DNA from: Deltaproteobacteria bacterium UBA2221 | Lineage (GTDB): Bacteria; Desulfobacterota; Syntrophorhabdia; Syntrophorhabdales; WCHB1-27 | Direction: 5' to 3' | Assembly: GCA_002328485.1 (NCBI GenBank) | Contig: DCUF01000005.1 | Span: 15,578 to 55,561 of the forward strand | DNA length: 39,984 nucleotides | Shown: in pieces, positions 8,495 to 15,663 of the stretch | How positions within the stretch are numbered: the stretch's first letter is position 1 | Layout of the letters: the number at the start of each line of letters is the position of its first letter | Translations under genes and position numbers: made by a program | Notes under the pieces: model-generated | Told to the model about the DNA's origin: nothing | Seen by the model: only the letters and a program-made list of their open reading frames with translations | The model's database searches: none

Positions 8495-8965
8495 ATGGGA
8501 AAGGTAATCTTACTTCTTGTCGCCTGCCTCTCTCTGGCCGTATGCTCACCCGGCTCAGGGGTATCGGTTGACGGAAAGAATTCCTGCCGCCAAAAGATCG
8601 TATTCTCTCCTTCCAGGCTCACCTTATTTGCCGAGAAGGCCGACACGGACGCCAAACGACAGAGAGGGCTGATGGGGAGAAGGTATCTGGGTGATCATGA
8701 AGGAATGATCTTCTACTTCGACCACACGGATAGACACGGTTTTTGGATGCTTAATACGCTCATCCCACTGGCAGTTCTCTTCATCAGTGACGAGTTTGTA
8801 GTGGTAGACGTACAGTACATGGAGCCTTGCTCGAGCCCCAATCCTGAGCGCTGCCCCGTTTACAGGGCGAGTCGACCTTCACGAATGGCCATTGAAATCA
8901 ACCAGGAAGTGGCACGGCGGTATCAAATAGGCGTGGGGGACAGAATCAGGCTTGAAGATGACTAG
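8495..8965 (+). CDS. DUF192 family exported protein (156 aa)
   Basis: After a hydrophobic leader of about 18 residues, the protein shows the DUF192 pattern: the front motif KRQRGLMGRRYLGDHEGMIFYF, then FWMLNTLIPLAVLFI, a central Pro/Cys-rich turn with PCSSPNP.RCPVY, and AIEINQEVARRYQIGVGD at the end. DUF192 proteins are small, widely distributed, mostly secreted or lipid-anchored beta proteins without an established biochemical function. Cys11 or Cys17 could be a lipidation site, but neither lies in a standard lipobox at the right distance, so a plain signal peptide is as likely. The 3' end overlaps the 3' end of the convergent zinc-ribbon gene by four bases. The start ATG has only a distant, weak ribosome-binding site (AAGGA). 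Confidence 0.85.
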   Translation: MGKVILLLVACLSLAVCSPGSGVSVDGKNSCRQKIVFSPSRLTLFAEKADTDAKRQRGLMGRRYLGDHEGMIFYFDHTDRHGFWMLNTLIPLAVLFISDEFVVVDVQYMEPCSSPNPERCPVYRASRPSRMAIEINQEVARRYQIGVGDRIRLEDD

Positions 8966-9273
8966 CCTTTTTTCCCCTCGGTGCAAGTCTTGCCGCTGCC
9001 TTTCACAGATTTTTGCCCCGGCTGCGGAGTCGGTCGTTTAAGGCTATTGGATGTCCTCTTTCTAAATATCTGCAGCCCTTCCCAACAAGTCCGGCAATAA
9101 TTGAGGACGTTTGTTTCCTCAACTGTCCCGCCGCACTTTCTACAGACTCGAACCCCGCTGCGTCTTGGATGGTTTCTGTACATCCGGTTCCCACACACCC
9201 AGCACCGATAAACCTCGATGTTAGACGTGCCGTCTTCGATCATATGCGGCGTACCGCACTTCTCGCACAGCAT
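8962..9273 (-). CDS. Small double zinc-ribbon protein (103 aa)
   Basis: Four CxxC knuckles are visible: C3-C6, C24-C27, C44-C47 and C60-C63, which can bind two zinc ions as two successive zinc ribbons. The remaining about 40 residues are Lys-, Arg- and Ser-rich and probably disordered. There is no signal peptide, so it is likely cytoplasmic and may bind nucleic acid or a protein partner; no specific function can be assigned. The start ATG at 9271-9273 has a clear ribosome-binding site (AGGGAG, two bases upstream), which argues for a real gene. It ends tail-to-tail with the DUF192 gene, sharing four bases around both stop codons. Confidence 0.6.
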   Translation of the reverse strand: MLCEKCGTPHMIEDGTSNIEVYRCWVCGNRMYRNHPRRSGVRVCRKCGGTVEETNVLNYCRTCWEGLQIFRKRTSNSLKRPTPQPGQKSVKGSGKTCTEGKKG

Positions 9274-9541
9274 GGCTCCCTACCTGTTCTACGTTGTTTT
9301 TGTTCATTTATCGGCGGCATTGGAAATCGAATAAGCCTCTTGTCCTGGCACACCGATTCAGTGGGATTGGCAATTGGCCCAAAAGGACGAGGTCCCGTAA
9401 GACCCGCAGGATCTATCACCACATCGGTCGCATGCTGGGGCGACGAAAGCCCTATGATTTAGCAGGCAGGGCCTGCGCGAGGGGCAGGCTCCACGGACTT
9501 GTTCGTGGAGGGGGGGGACACGAGCCCGAATAATAGTCCTT
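9274..9541. other. Intergenic region upstream of the first LuxR-type regulator; hairpin and G8 tract
   Basis: No gene is seen. The second half is GC-rich and has self-complementary parts: GCAGGC/GCCTGC at about 9463-9478 and CTCCACG (9489-9495) with CGTGGAG (9504-9510), followed by an eight-G run (9510-9517). The stretch could be a structured untranslated leader of the regulator gene on the plus strand, but I could not match it to a known riboswitch class. The long G run is prone to length variation. Confidence 0.35.
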
Positions 9542-9569
9542 AAGTTTTAGAAACGGTATCCGAAAACTT
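9542..9569 (+). promoter_or_regulatory. Imperfect inverted repeat just upstream of the first LuxR-type regulator
   Basis: AAGTTTT (9542-9548) is repeated inverted as AAAACTT (9563-9569), with a nested CGG-TAT-CCG in the centre. The repeat ends 12 bases before the ATG of the regulator gene, in the place where an autoregulatory operator or a translation-controlling hairpin would sit. A related but shorter string (GGTACGAAAATTGGT, 21936-21950) occurs about 90 bases before the second regulator. The role is inferred from position and symmetry only. Confidence 0.3.
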
Positions 9570-9581
9570 GGTTAAGCTCCT

Positions 9582-10181
9582 ATGAATATTCTAATTCAAA
9601 TAAGCAACCAATTGATAAGCGAGGCGATCAAACAACTGCTCTCAAAGAACGGTTACGACGATGTCATCGTGAACGGCCATAACACGACCAACGGCTTCAA
9701 GCCTTCGGTCATACTGGTCGACATATCCACCATCAATGACAAGATTTTTCAGACCTATCCGGATGCAAAGATTCTTCTCATGGATACCGGTATCGAAAAA
9801 GAGAAGATCATCATGACCCTTCTTTCATATAAGATACATGGTATCCTCTCGACACAGACCGAGGTCTCTCTCTTCAGGAAGGCCCTAAAAGTGGTGAGTG
9901 AAGGCGAAATATGGATTGACAACAGCACGGTGAAGACCTTTCTGCACGACTCCGGCGTGATTTCAAAGACGGGTAAAATAAACGGTGTTACCAACAGAGA
10001 GAAAGAGATCGTCGAGCTGGTAGTTCAGGGAAATACGAACAAAGAGATCGCAGAGAAGCTCTTCGTCAGTGAGCACACGGTCAAAGCCCATCTCAACCGG
10101 ATCTTCCGCAAATTTAACGCATCCAGCCGTTCAAAGCTCATAACTCTGGTAATGAACAACGGCCAGGCCAAGACCCTCTAG
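9582..10181 (+). CDS. LuxR-family regulator with degenerate receiver domain, copy 1 (199 aa)
   Basis: Residues 1-120 have the fold pattern of a response-regulator receiver and residues 133-190 form a LuxR/NarL helix-turn-helix (VTNREKEIVELVVQG, then TNKEIAEKLFVSEHTVKAHL). The receiver is atypical: the acidic pair that normally follows the first strand is replaced (ILIQISNQ), and the conserved Lys after 'G.L' is Thr (GILSTQTE). The Asp of ILVDIS, at the phosphorylation position, is kept. It is therefore likely a pseudo-receiver whose activity does not depend on classical phosphorylation. No histidine kinase is nearby. It lies just upstream of, and in the same direction as, the type II secretion operon, whose other end carries a close paralogue. 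Control of the secretion genes is the obvious inference. Confidence 0.85.
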   Translation: MNILIQISNQLISEAIKQLLSKNGYDDVIVNGHNTTNGFKPSVILVDISTINDKIFQTYPDAKILLMDTGIEKEKIIMTLLSYKIHGILSTQTEVSLFRKALKVVSEGEIWIDNSTVKTFLHDSGVISKTGKINGVTNREKEIVELVVQGNTNKEIAEKLFVSEHTVKAHLNRIFRKFNASSRSKLITLVMNNGQAKTL

Positions 10182-10284
10182 CCATCCATCCTCCTAAATC
10201 TAGTAGGTAGTCTTGAACTATGAGGGAGGCCAGTTTACTTTAACGCCCTTCTGTGGATGTCTACCCACGGGCACAACAATCAGC

Positions 10285-10342
10285 GGTCAAGTCGGCTGCA
10301 ACTACCGGAACCTCCTTGAGGGCAACGCATGTAATTTTGACC
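10285..10342 (+). promoter_or_regulatory. GGTCAA...TTGACC inverted repeat upstream of the T2SS promoter
   Basis: GGTCAA (10285-10290) recurs in inverted form as TTGACC (10337-10342), 46 bases apart. The second arm ends 20 bases before the -35 box of the gspJ promoter. The arms could be paired half-sites for the LuxR-type regulators, or part of an untranscribed structural feature. The rest of the 10182-10417 gap contains no accepted gene. A six-bp repeat can arise by chance. Confidence 0.25.
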
Positions 10343-10362
10343 AGAGGCGAGGAGGCCCCGCA

Positions 10363-10392
10363 TTGACTTTCTTTTTCCAATTGGCATATAAA
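10363..10392 (+). promoter_or_regulatory. Sigma-70-type promoter of the type II secretion operon
   Basis: A TTGACT -35 box (10363-10368) and a TATAAA -10 box (10387-10392) are separated by 18 bases, each one mismatch from consensus. Transcription should start near 10399, leaving only about 19 bases before the gspJ ATG. It is the only strong promoter-like sequence I see in front of the twelve-gene operon. Confidence 0.65.
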
Positions 10393-10417
10393 AATAGCGG
10401 TGTTAAGCTTTTAAGGT

Positions 10418-11017
10418 ATGACAAAAGGAAGCAGCGGCTTTACGTTAATTGAAGTTTTGCTCGCCCTCGCGCTGTCGGCCCTCCTCCTCACAACGGTCTA
10501 CTGGACCTACTTCTCGATCGATCGATCGATCGATGCTGCAACAGAGGGCCACGATGCCATGGAAACAGGGAGAGGCCTTATCGAGCTCTTAAAACAGGAC
10601 GTGAGGGGCATCACCCTCGCGAGGTTCCCTTTCGTAGCCACCATTGAAGAAATCGACGGACAGCAGGTCGGGGCCATTGAGTTCACAACCACCTCTCATC
10701 TCGGTCAGGATACCCATCAGCTAACCAGGGTCGGATACGCGCTTGTTCAGGACTCCAATGGCAAGAAGACTCTGGTTAGAAGGCAAACGAGAAATCTTCG
10801 AGATGACGTGGTTGAATTTGATATGACCTCTGAACTTTCCACTATCGTAACTGGCTTCTCTCTTGGTTTCTATGACGGTACCGATTGGGTCGAGAGCTGG
10901 GATTCCAAGGCCCGAAATGGGCTTCCGAAGCAAGTGAGGTTTACTCTTGATATATCAGACAGAAAGGGCGGGACAAGGACATTCACGACCGAGGAGACTA
11001 TTCCGGGCGCCCTCTAA
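10418..11017 (+). CDS. gspJ: Type II secretion minor pseudopilin GspJ (199 aa)
   Basis: GspJ is a minor pseudopilin that, with GspI and GspK, forms the tip of the periplasmic pseudopilus of the T2SS. A seven-residue leader (MTKGSSG) is followed by the type IV prepilin motif FTLIEV, with cleavage after Gly7 and the conserved Glu at mature position 5, then a hydrophobic helix and a beta-rich periplasmic domain typical of GspJ. The length of 199 residues fits the family. It is the first gene of the operon here, although in the classical order it follows gspI. AAGG lies just before the ATG. Residues 33-39 (SIDRSID) are encoded by a perfect five-copy TCGA repeat. The TAA stop overlaps an ATG (TAATG) that I take as the original start of gspK. 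Confidence 0.9.
   Translation: MTKGSSGFTLIEVLLALALSALLLTTVYWTYFSIDRSIDAATEGHDAMETGRGLIELLKQDVRGITLARFPFVATIEEIDGQQVGAIEFTTTSHLGQDTHQLTRVGYALVQDSNGKKTLVRRQTRNLRDDVVEFDMTSELSTIVTGFSLGFYDGTDWVESWDSKARNGLPKQVRFTLDISDRKGGTRTFTTEETIPGAL
10514..10533 (+). repeat. Five-copy TCGA tetranucleotide repeat inside gspJ
   Basis: Five perfect TCGA units in a row, followed by one more T, encode Ser-Ile-Asp-Arg-Ser-Ile-Asp at residues 33-39 of GspJ. The array is also self-complementary and contains overlapping GATC sites. Gain or loss of a single unit would shift the reading frame of the first gene in the secretion operon. Confidence 0.9.
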
Positions 11018-11954
11018 TGAGGGGGGATTCATTCTTGTCACGATCCTCCTGATTATTGCGGTCCTCTTTCCGTTAGTTCTTGCCTTCAACAACAAGGTGC
11101 AGATAAACTTGCTTCAAGCCGCGAATCATCGGGATTCCGTACAGGCCCTCAGGATGGCCCGGTCGGGGGTGGAAGGAGCCATCGGGATATTGAAGGCTGA
11201 CGACGGTACCTACGACACGATGAAGGACACCTGGGCCATAGACTTTCCGGCAATTGGGGCAGGTGAAGGAATACTGCAGGTAAAGATCGTCGATGAGGAG
11301 GGCAAGATAGCTGTCAACAGGCTCGTAGGATCGAGCGGCGTTGACGTGAACAGGGATGTAGAAGAACAACTGAGGTCCCTTATTGAAAGGCTGGGGGGTA
11401 AACCTGAGATAGTTGATGCCTTAATCGACTGGATGGACGTCAACGACGATGTTACCGGCACCGCCGGTGCTGAGGAAGATATATACGGGAATCTGGGGTA
11501 TCACGTGAAGAATGGACCATTGGATTCAATCAATGAGCTTCTCCTTGTCAAAGGTTTCGACAAGGAACTCCTTTACGACCGAGGGCTCTCGGAGTATCTT
11601 ACCGTTGCCCCCGGTACAGACGGAAAAATCAACGTCAACACGGCACCTTCAGAGGTTCTTCAAGCTGTTCTTGGCACCATGACTGCATCGCTATCCACGC
11701 CTCTCAGTGAGTCAGACATAGAGGATGTTGTTCGTTACAGAGAGGAGCACGAGTTTAAGAACGTTACAGAAATCGGACAGGTGATCAAGGTCAGCACGAC
11801 CCAGATGGGCAGTATAACGCCACTGGTAAAAGTCAATTCATCATTTTTCTCCGTACACAGCATCTACACGATAGGCAAGGTCTCCAAGGGCGTGGATGCA
11901 CTCCTTAAAAGAGATGGGAAGACGATCACAACAATAGCCTGGAGGGAGCTGTGA
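10947..11954 (+). CDS. gspK: Type II secretion minor pseudopilin GspK (335 aa as drawn; N-terminus uncertain)
   Basis: GspK is the large minor pseudopilin that caps the pseudopilus tip. It shows the short prepilin motif GGFILVTILLIIAVLF with no Glu at mature position 5, as is usual for GspK. A long periplasmic part follows, with the helix-hairpin-helix-like segments of the family (INELLLVKGFDKELL; KINVNTAPSEVLQAVL). The only in-frame start codon is a TTG at 10947, which would add a 27-residue leader overlapping gspJ by 71 bases. A far better start is the ATG at 11017 (TAATG with the gspJ stop), but it is out of frame by one base because of a run of six G at 11021-11026. Seven G would give MRGGFILVT, a perfect pseudopilin leader. 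The stop overlaps the GTG of gspL. Confidence 0.88.
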   Translation: MIYQTERAGQGHSRPRRLFRAPSNEGGFILVTILLIIAVLFPLVLAFNNKVQINLLQAANHRDSVQALRMARSGVEGAIGILKADDGTYDTMKDTWAIDFPAIGAGEGILQVKIVDEEGKIAVNRLVGSSGVDVNRDVEEQLRSLIERLGGKPEIVDALIDWMDVNDDVTGTAGAEEDIYGNLGYHVKNGPLDSINELLLVKGFDKELLYDRGLSEYLTVAPGTDGKINVNTAPSEVLQAVLGTMTASLSTPLSESDIEDVVRYREEHEFKNVTEIGQVIKVSTTQMGSITPLVKVNSSFFSVHSIYTIGKVSKGVDALLKRDGKTITTIAWREL

Positions 11955-13252
11955 CGAAGAAGACCGGGGCCATCGTTCAAATTGGCCAGAAATATATAGG
12001 TGTCAGCTTCGCTCTGAGGAACCGCGAGATTTCTGACGTGCAGGTCTACGAGAGCGAGACTCTTAGCAACCTAAAAGAAGGTTTGGGGGGTGGGCCCTAT
12101 GGGATTGCGCTCCATAACTCATCGGGTTACCTTTTCAATCTCACCTTTCCTTTTTCGGGCAAACGCAAGATCAGCATGGTCATTAGGTCCGAGATGGAGG
12201 AGCTGCTGCCCTTCCCCACCGAGGACATGGTGATGGATTTTAGGGAAACCTCTGGAGGAACCGTCCTTGCTGCGGCCGCACCTAAGATGGTCCTCTCGGA
12301 AATAGGCGTTTTCAAGAACGTGCGCTATATTGGGCTACAGAGCCTCTCGGCCCTGTACGCCCTCAAATGGGCCGGTCGTCTGCCCCTCAAGGATTATCTC
12401 TTCATCCATTTTAACGGCGACTCCGTTGTGATTCTGGGGATTAAAGACGGAGAACCTGCTTACCTAAGGCAGTTTATTTGTTACGAAGAAAGCGACTCCT
12501 TCGACCAGGCCATTGCCGAGATCCTTGCCGAGCCGGATTACCATCCAGCCATGTGCGTGCTCGTCAGCGACAACGAAGACGCGGGCTCCCGCAAGGAGTT
12601 GATCGAAAAGGTCCACCGTATCCATGTAGACATACCGTCCCTTCATGAATCAGTGGGTACTTCCGCCCTACCGCCATGGCTCTGGTCGGGGCTCGGGGCT
12701 GCCCTCCTCGCTCTCTCCCCGAAAGGAGAAGTAAACTTCGCTGCCGAGAGAAGGGCTCCCCTGTTAGGGACGGGCAAGATTGTGTTCTGTGCCCTCGGGT
12801 GTCTGGCCGGCGTGGCCCTTTTGGTTTGGGCTCTTTTCTACCTCAACTACAGCCTCAAACAGGCTGCCTTTAACTATCTCGATTCTCAGCCTGTTCAGAT
12901 CTACAAAAGTGTTTTCCCGAAATCGCCCCAGATCAGAGACATCCCGCGGGCCTTTCAGGAAAAGATTAGGGGTCTAGAGCGACAGTCTCCCTTCGGGACA
13001 AATGGGACCTCCGTTCTTGATTTATTGACTGACCTGAGCAGCAAAATAGATTCTCAAATCGATGTAAAGATTCATGATTTCACGGTAGATGAGAAAGAAT
13101 TCACCTTTTCCGGCACAACGGTATCGTTTGCCGCACTCGAAAAAATAAAGGACACAGTTGAAAAACTGAGAGGAGTTTCGTCTGTTGACCTGCAAAATGT
13201 TGATCTTGCGGCCAACAGACAGGTCAGATTTAAGATTCGAGGAAAACTATGA
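11951..13252 (+). CDS. gspL: Type II secretion inner-membrane platform protein GspL (433 aa)
   Basis: GspL is a bitopic inner-membrane protein that docks the GspE ATPase to the secretion platform. The N-terminal about 270 residues form the cytoplasmic actin-like domain. A single membrane helix covers about residues 275-297 (VFCALGCLAGVALLVWALF), followed by a periplasmic coiled segment and a small ferredoxin-like domain ending RFKIRGKL. This is the family architecture and usual length; sequence signatures of GspL are weak, so the gene context between gspK and a gspM-like gene supports the call. The GTG start overlaps the gspK stop (GTGA) and the stop overlaps the gspM start (ATGA), so translation of K, L and M is probably coupled. 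Confidence 0.85.
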   Translation: MTKKTGAIVQIGQKYIGVSFALRNREISDVQVYESETLSNLKEGLGGGPYGIALHNSSGYLFNLTFPFSGKRKISMVIRSEMEELLPFPTEDMVMDFRETSGGTVLAAAAPKMVLSEIGVFKNVRYIGLQSLSALYALKWAGRLPLKDYLFIHFNGDSVVILGIKDGEPAYLRQFICYEESDSFDQAIAEILAEPDYHPAMCVLVSDNEDAGSRKELIEKVHRIHVDIPSLHESVGTSALPPWLWSGLGAALLALSPKGEVNFAAERRAPLLGTGKIVFCALGCLAGVALLVWALFYLNYSLKQAAFNYLDSQPVQIYKSVFPKSPQIRDIPRAFQEKIRGLERQSPFGTNGTSVLDLLTDLSSKIDSQIDVKIHDFTVDEKEFTFSGTTVSFAALEKIKDTVEKLRGVSSVDLQNVDLAANRQVRFKIRGKL

Positions 13253-13767
13253 AGCTACCTTCGTTCCTTGCGAGAGTCCCGGAAAGGGTTTATTTATTAG
13301 GTTTCATTGGGATACTCTGTGTTGCAGCCATGGCCACCTTTTTCGTGTATCAGGATACGAGGACACTGGAAAAGAAGATCCTATCGAAACAAAAAGAGGT
13401 TGCCGACATCTATGCACTGAAGGACCTCTATGAGTCCAAGAAACAGGCTATTGACGCAGCCACTCCCGGAGGATCTGCTGGAAAGAGCATGTCTTTAGCC
13501 TCCATTGAAGAGATTGCGGCAAAAACCTTGATCGGTGGCCGCCTCGTTACTCTCAGACCAGCGGCAGGAAGGGGGGACAAATACAAGCGGCAGATGGTGG
13601 TAGAACTGAAGCTCAGCGGCGCCCCTTTGGGAGAAGTCGTTACCTTTCTTCGCGCCATAGATTCTGCCGGATATCGCCCAAAAAAATGTCAGCTTTCCCT
13701 TCCCGGTGCAGGGCAGACCATGCTGGATTTGCAGGCAAGCCTGATCGACGCGAGGGCGCATGACTAG
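13249..13767 (+). CDS. gspM: Type II secretion GspM-like protein (172 aa)
   Basis: A short cytoplasmic N-terminus, one membrane helix at about residues 13-33 (VYLLGFIGILCVAAMATFFV), a charged coiled-coil segment (DTRTLEKKILSKQKEVADIY) and a C-terminal ferredoxin-like domain make up the usual GspM plan. GspM pairs with GspL in the inner-membrane platform. GspM proteins diverge strongly in sequence, so the assignment rests on size, topology and position directly after gspL. The start codon overlaps the gspL stop and the end overlaps the gspN start by eight bases. I see no sign of damage. Confidence 0.8.
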   Translation: MKLPSFLARVPERVYLLGFIGILCVAAMATFFVYQDTRTLEKKILSKQKEVADIYALKDLYESKKQAIDAATPGGSAGKSMSLASIEEIAAKTLIGGRLVTLRPAAGRGDKYKRQMVVELKLSGAPLGEVVTFLRAIDSAGYRPKKCQLSLPGAGQTMLDLQASLIDARAHD

Positions 13768-14638
13768 ATATTATAAGGCGGTCAGATTCTACGCGGCCGT
13801 GCTGTTGTGGGGATTTTTTCTGACAGGCTTGATTGTCCATCTCTTCTTCCCCTACCAGAAAGCCCTGAAGATTGCATTCCAGAATGTAGTGGGCGGCAGC
13901 AAGATGGCTGTATCCATGGACGGCGTGAGAGTGGTCCCAACAGGCGTCCGTATCAAGAAAGCCCTTATCGGTCATGAAGTAGTCCAGGGGAGACCAATCG
14001 TCGAACTTTCTGATGTGAAAATCAATTGGCATCCCTTGTCTTTGCTGTCCGGAAATTTCTCCGTCTCCTCACGGGCCTCAGCCTACAGTGGAACCCTTGA
14101 GTGCGATGTCCTGGGAATTCCTGTTATCGGAAGCAAGAATCCTTCCATGACCGTTCGTTTCCGTAATATCAACCTAGCCAAGTATCCTACGGGGACCCTC
14201 CCTTGGTTCAAGGGCATCAGCGGGACAGCCGACGGAGCGGTCACACGAGAGGTTGCCCTGCTACACCCCATAAAGGAGAAAGGTGTGTTTAAGCTTTCTA
14301 TTAAAAACGGGGAAGTACGGGACCTCCATACACAGAACCTTCAAGGTCTCATTCTTCCATTCAAGGAGATCAGGGCCGAAGGCCGACTCAACGGATCTCA
14401 GGCTATCATCGACAAAGCATTCTTGAGCGGCTCGAGCATTACCATGAAGGGGAGCGGAACCCTGGTCAAAGGTGATGGCCAACCCGTTATCAACCTGAAA
14501 CTCGCTTACGAGTCCCGGTCGACAGCCATTCCCTTGCCTTCGAAAGGGGCAATCGTGATGAGCGGCAACCAGTGGTCACCGACCGTGACCATCTCCGCTG
14601 AGACGCAAAATGTGGAGGCGGAGAAGAAACAACCGTAG
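13760..14638 (+). CDS. gspN: Type II secretion GspN family protein (292 aa)
   Basis: The product has an N-terminal membrane helix (about residues 10-30, AAVLLWGFFLTGLIVHLFF) and a long beta-strand-rich periplasmic domain of AsmA-like character with repeated 'V.......G........G' strands. It matches the larger GspN proteins seen in deltaproteobacterial secretion clusters more than the enterobacterial type. The role of GspN is not settled and many T2SS lack it. In the classical order gspN is the last gene, but here it is followed by gspC after a 55-base gap, one of the largest gaps in the operon, which contains a terminator-like hairpin. Confidence 0.8.
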   Translation: MTRYYKAVRFYAAVLLWGFFLTGLIVHLFFPYQKALKIAFQNVVGGSKMAVSMDGVRVVPTGVRIKKALIGHEVVQGRPIVELSDVKINWHPLSLLSGNFSVSSRASAYSGTLECDVLGIPVIGSKNPSMTVRFRNINLAKYPTGTLPWFKGISGTADGAVTREVALLHPIKEKGVFKLSIKNGEVRDLHTQNLQGLILPFKEIRAEGRLNGSQAIIDKAFLSGSSITMKGSGTLVKGDGQPVINLKLAYESRSTAIPLPSKGAIVMSGNQWSPTVTISAETQNVEAEKKQP

Positions 14639-14645
14639 TTTTCAC

Positions 14646-14682
14646 ACCCCATTCCTTGTTCGAAGACCAGGAAGGGGTTTGT
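14646..14682 (+). terminator. Terminator-like hairpin between gspN and gspC
   Basis: ACCCC-A-TTCCT (14646-14656) pairs with AGGAAGGGGT (14669-14678) with one bulged A and a 12-base loop, followed by TTTGT. The stem is strong but the T tail is short, so it would be a leaky terminator or an RNA-processing/attenuation site. Its position directly after gspN is where an ancestral operon in classical order would have ended. Confidence 0.45.
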
Positions 14683-14693
14683 AGGGGGTATTA

Positions 14694-15638
14694 GTGGGCA
14701 GCATGATCAACAGGAAGGTCCTTATCCCTTTTGCCGTCTCGACGGCCGCTGCCGTGGTAGCTGCCGTGGTAATTCTCATGGCCATCGACGCATCGCTTTT
14801 GAGAATACCTCAGATGGACAGCAAGGCAAAACAGGGGCACAGGAATGTTCCCGCGGGCGGTAATGCACCTCTGCCTGCACCCGATTATAAGGCGATCACG
14901 GAGCGCAACCTCTTTCGTGCGCAATTGCAGGTCGAGATCCCGAAACCAAAATCCCCCAAAGAAATAGAGGAAGAGTTGCTGACCGGCATACTAAAGACGA
15001 TGACGCTCAAAGGAGTAATGATCGGAGATAAAAAGAAGGACTACTATGCAGTTATCGACAGGGGAGGACAGAAAGGGGTCTGGATCTATGAGACCGGCGA
15101 GGTTGTGGAGAGAGGCCTTGCTGTAAAGGAAATCAGGAAGGATTCCGTTGTCCTCCAAAAGGACGATTTTGGCGCTTTACTGAGACTTTTCGCGGTGAAC
15201 GCGGAGAGGATCTTCCTGGCAGCTCCTGCCGCCGCCGCGCCCTCCCCGAATGCAGCGAACCCAAAGAAAAGGACAGTCCAAAAACAGGGTCAGGGCCCGG
15301 AAATCAAACGGGTAGGTAAAACCTTGGTGATACCAAAAAAACTGGCTGACCGCCTAAAAAGCGATAACAGCTCCGTCATGTCGAGCATAGCCATTAGGAT
15401 GGCAACTGATGGGAGCGGCAATCCGGCGGGCTACAAGGTAGTGGCTATAGATAAGGAGAGCATCGCCGGTAAAATGGGGCTGAAAGCGAATGATACAATC
15501 CAGGCGGTCAATGGGTATTCCCTCAAGTCGGGAGATGACCTCAAGAAACTCTACGACGATCTGAAAAATGCCACACGATTCGAGCTGAAGGTGCTAAGGC
15601 AGGGAAAGCAAGAAACTATCTTTTACGAGATAAGATGA
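14694..15638 (+). CDS. gspC: Type II secretion protein GspC with C-terminal PDZ domain (314 aa)
   Basis: GspC links the inner-membrane platform to the outer-membrane secretin GspD and takes part in substrate selection. A short N-terminus leads into one membrane helix (about residues 9-31). A Pro/Ala-rich linker follows, then the homology-region domain starting with 'YKAITERNLFRAQL' at about 65-180, a second Ala/Pro linker, and a C-terminal PDZ domain (about 230-314) with the GLKANDTIQAVNGYSLKS loop. This is the PDZ-type GspC; other groups carry a coiled coil instead. The start may be the GTG at 14694 or the ATG at 14703; AGGGGG lies just before the GTG. It is followed after 25 bases by gspD. 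Confidence 0.92.
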   Translation: MGSMINRKVLIPFAVSTAAAVVAAVVILMAIDASLLRIPQMDSKAKQGHRNVPAGGNAPLPAPDYKAITERNLFRAQLQVEIPKPKSPKEIEEELLTGILKTMTLKGVMIGDKKKDYYAVIDRGGQKGVWIYETGEVVERGLAVKEIRKDSVVLQKDDFGALLRLFAVNAERIFLAAPAAAAPSPNAANPKKRTVQKQGQGPEIKRVGKTLVIPKKLADRLKSDNSSVMSSIAIRMATDGSGNPAGYKVVAIDKESIAGKMGLKANDTIQAVNGYSLKSGDDLKKLYDDLKNATRFELKVLRQGKQETIFYEIR

Positions 15639-15663
15639 TATAAAATCGTCTAAGGAGCCTCCA

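Noticed and set aside
9340..9525. Cyclic-di-GMP (GEMM-type) riboswitch before the first regulator
   Set aside because: A GACGAAAGCC string is reminiscent, but the paired GGCAAACC block and the rest of the conserved core are missing.
10213..10452. 79-codon plus-strand frame before gspJ
   Set aside because: It covers the gspJ promoter and runs into gspJ in another phase; no motifs, start site or ribosome-binding site support it.
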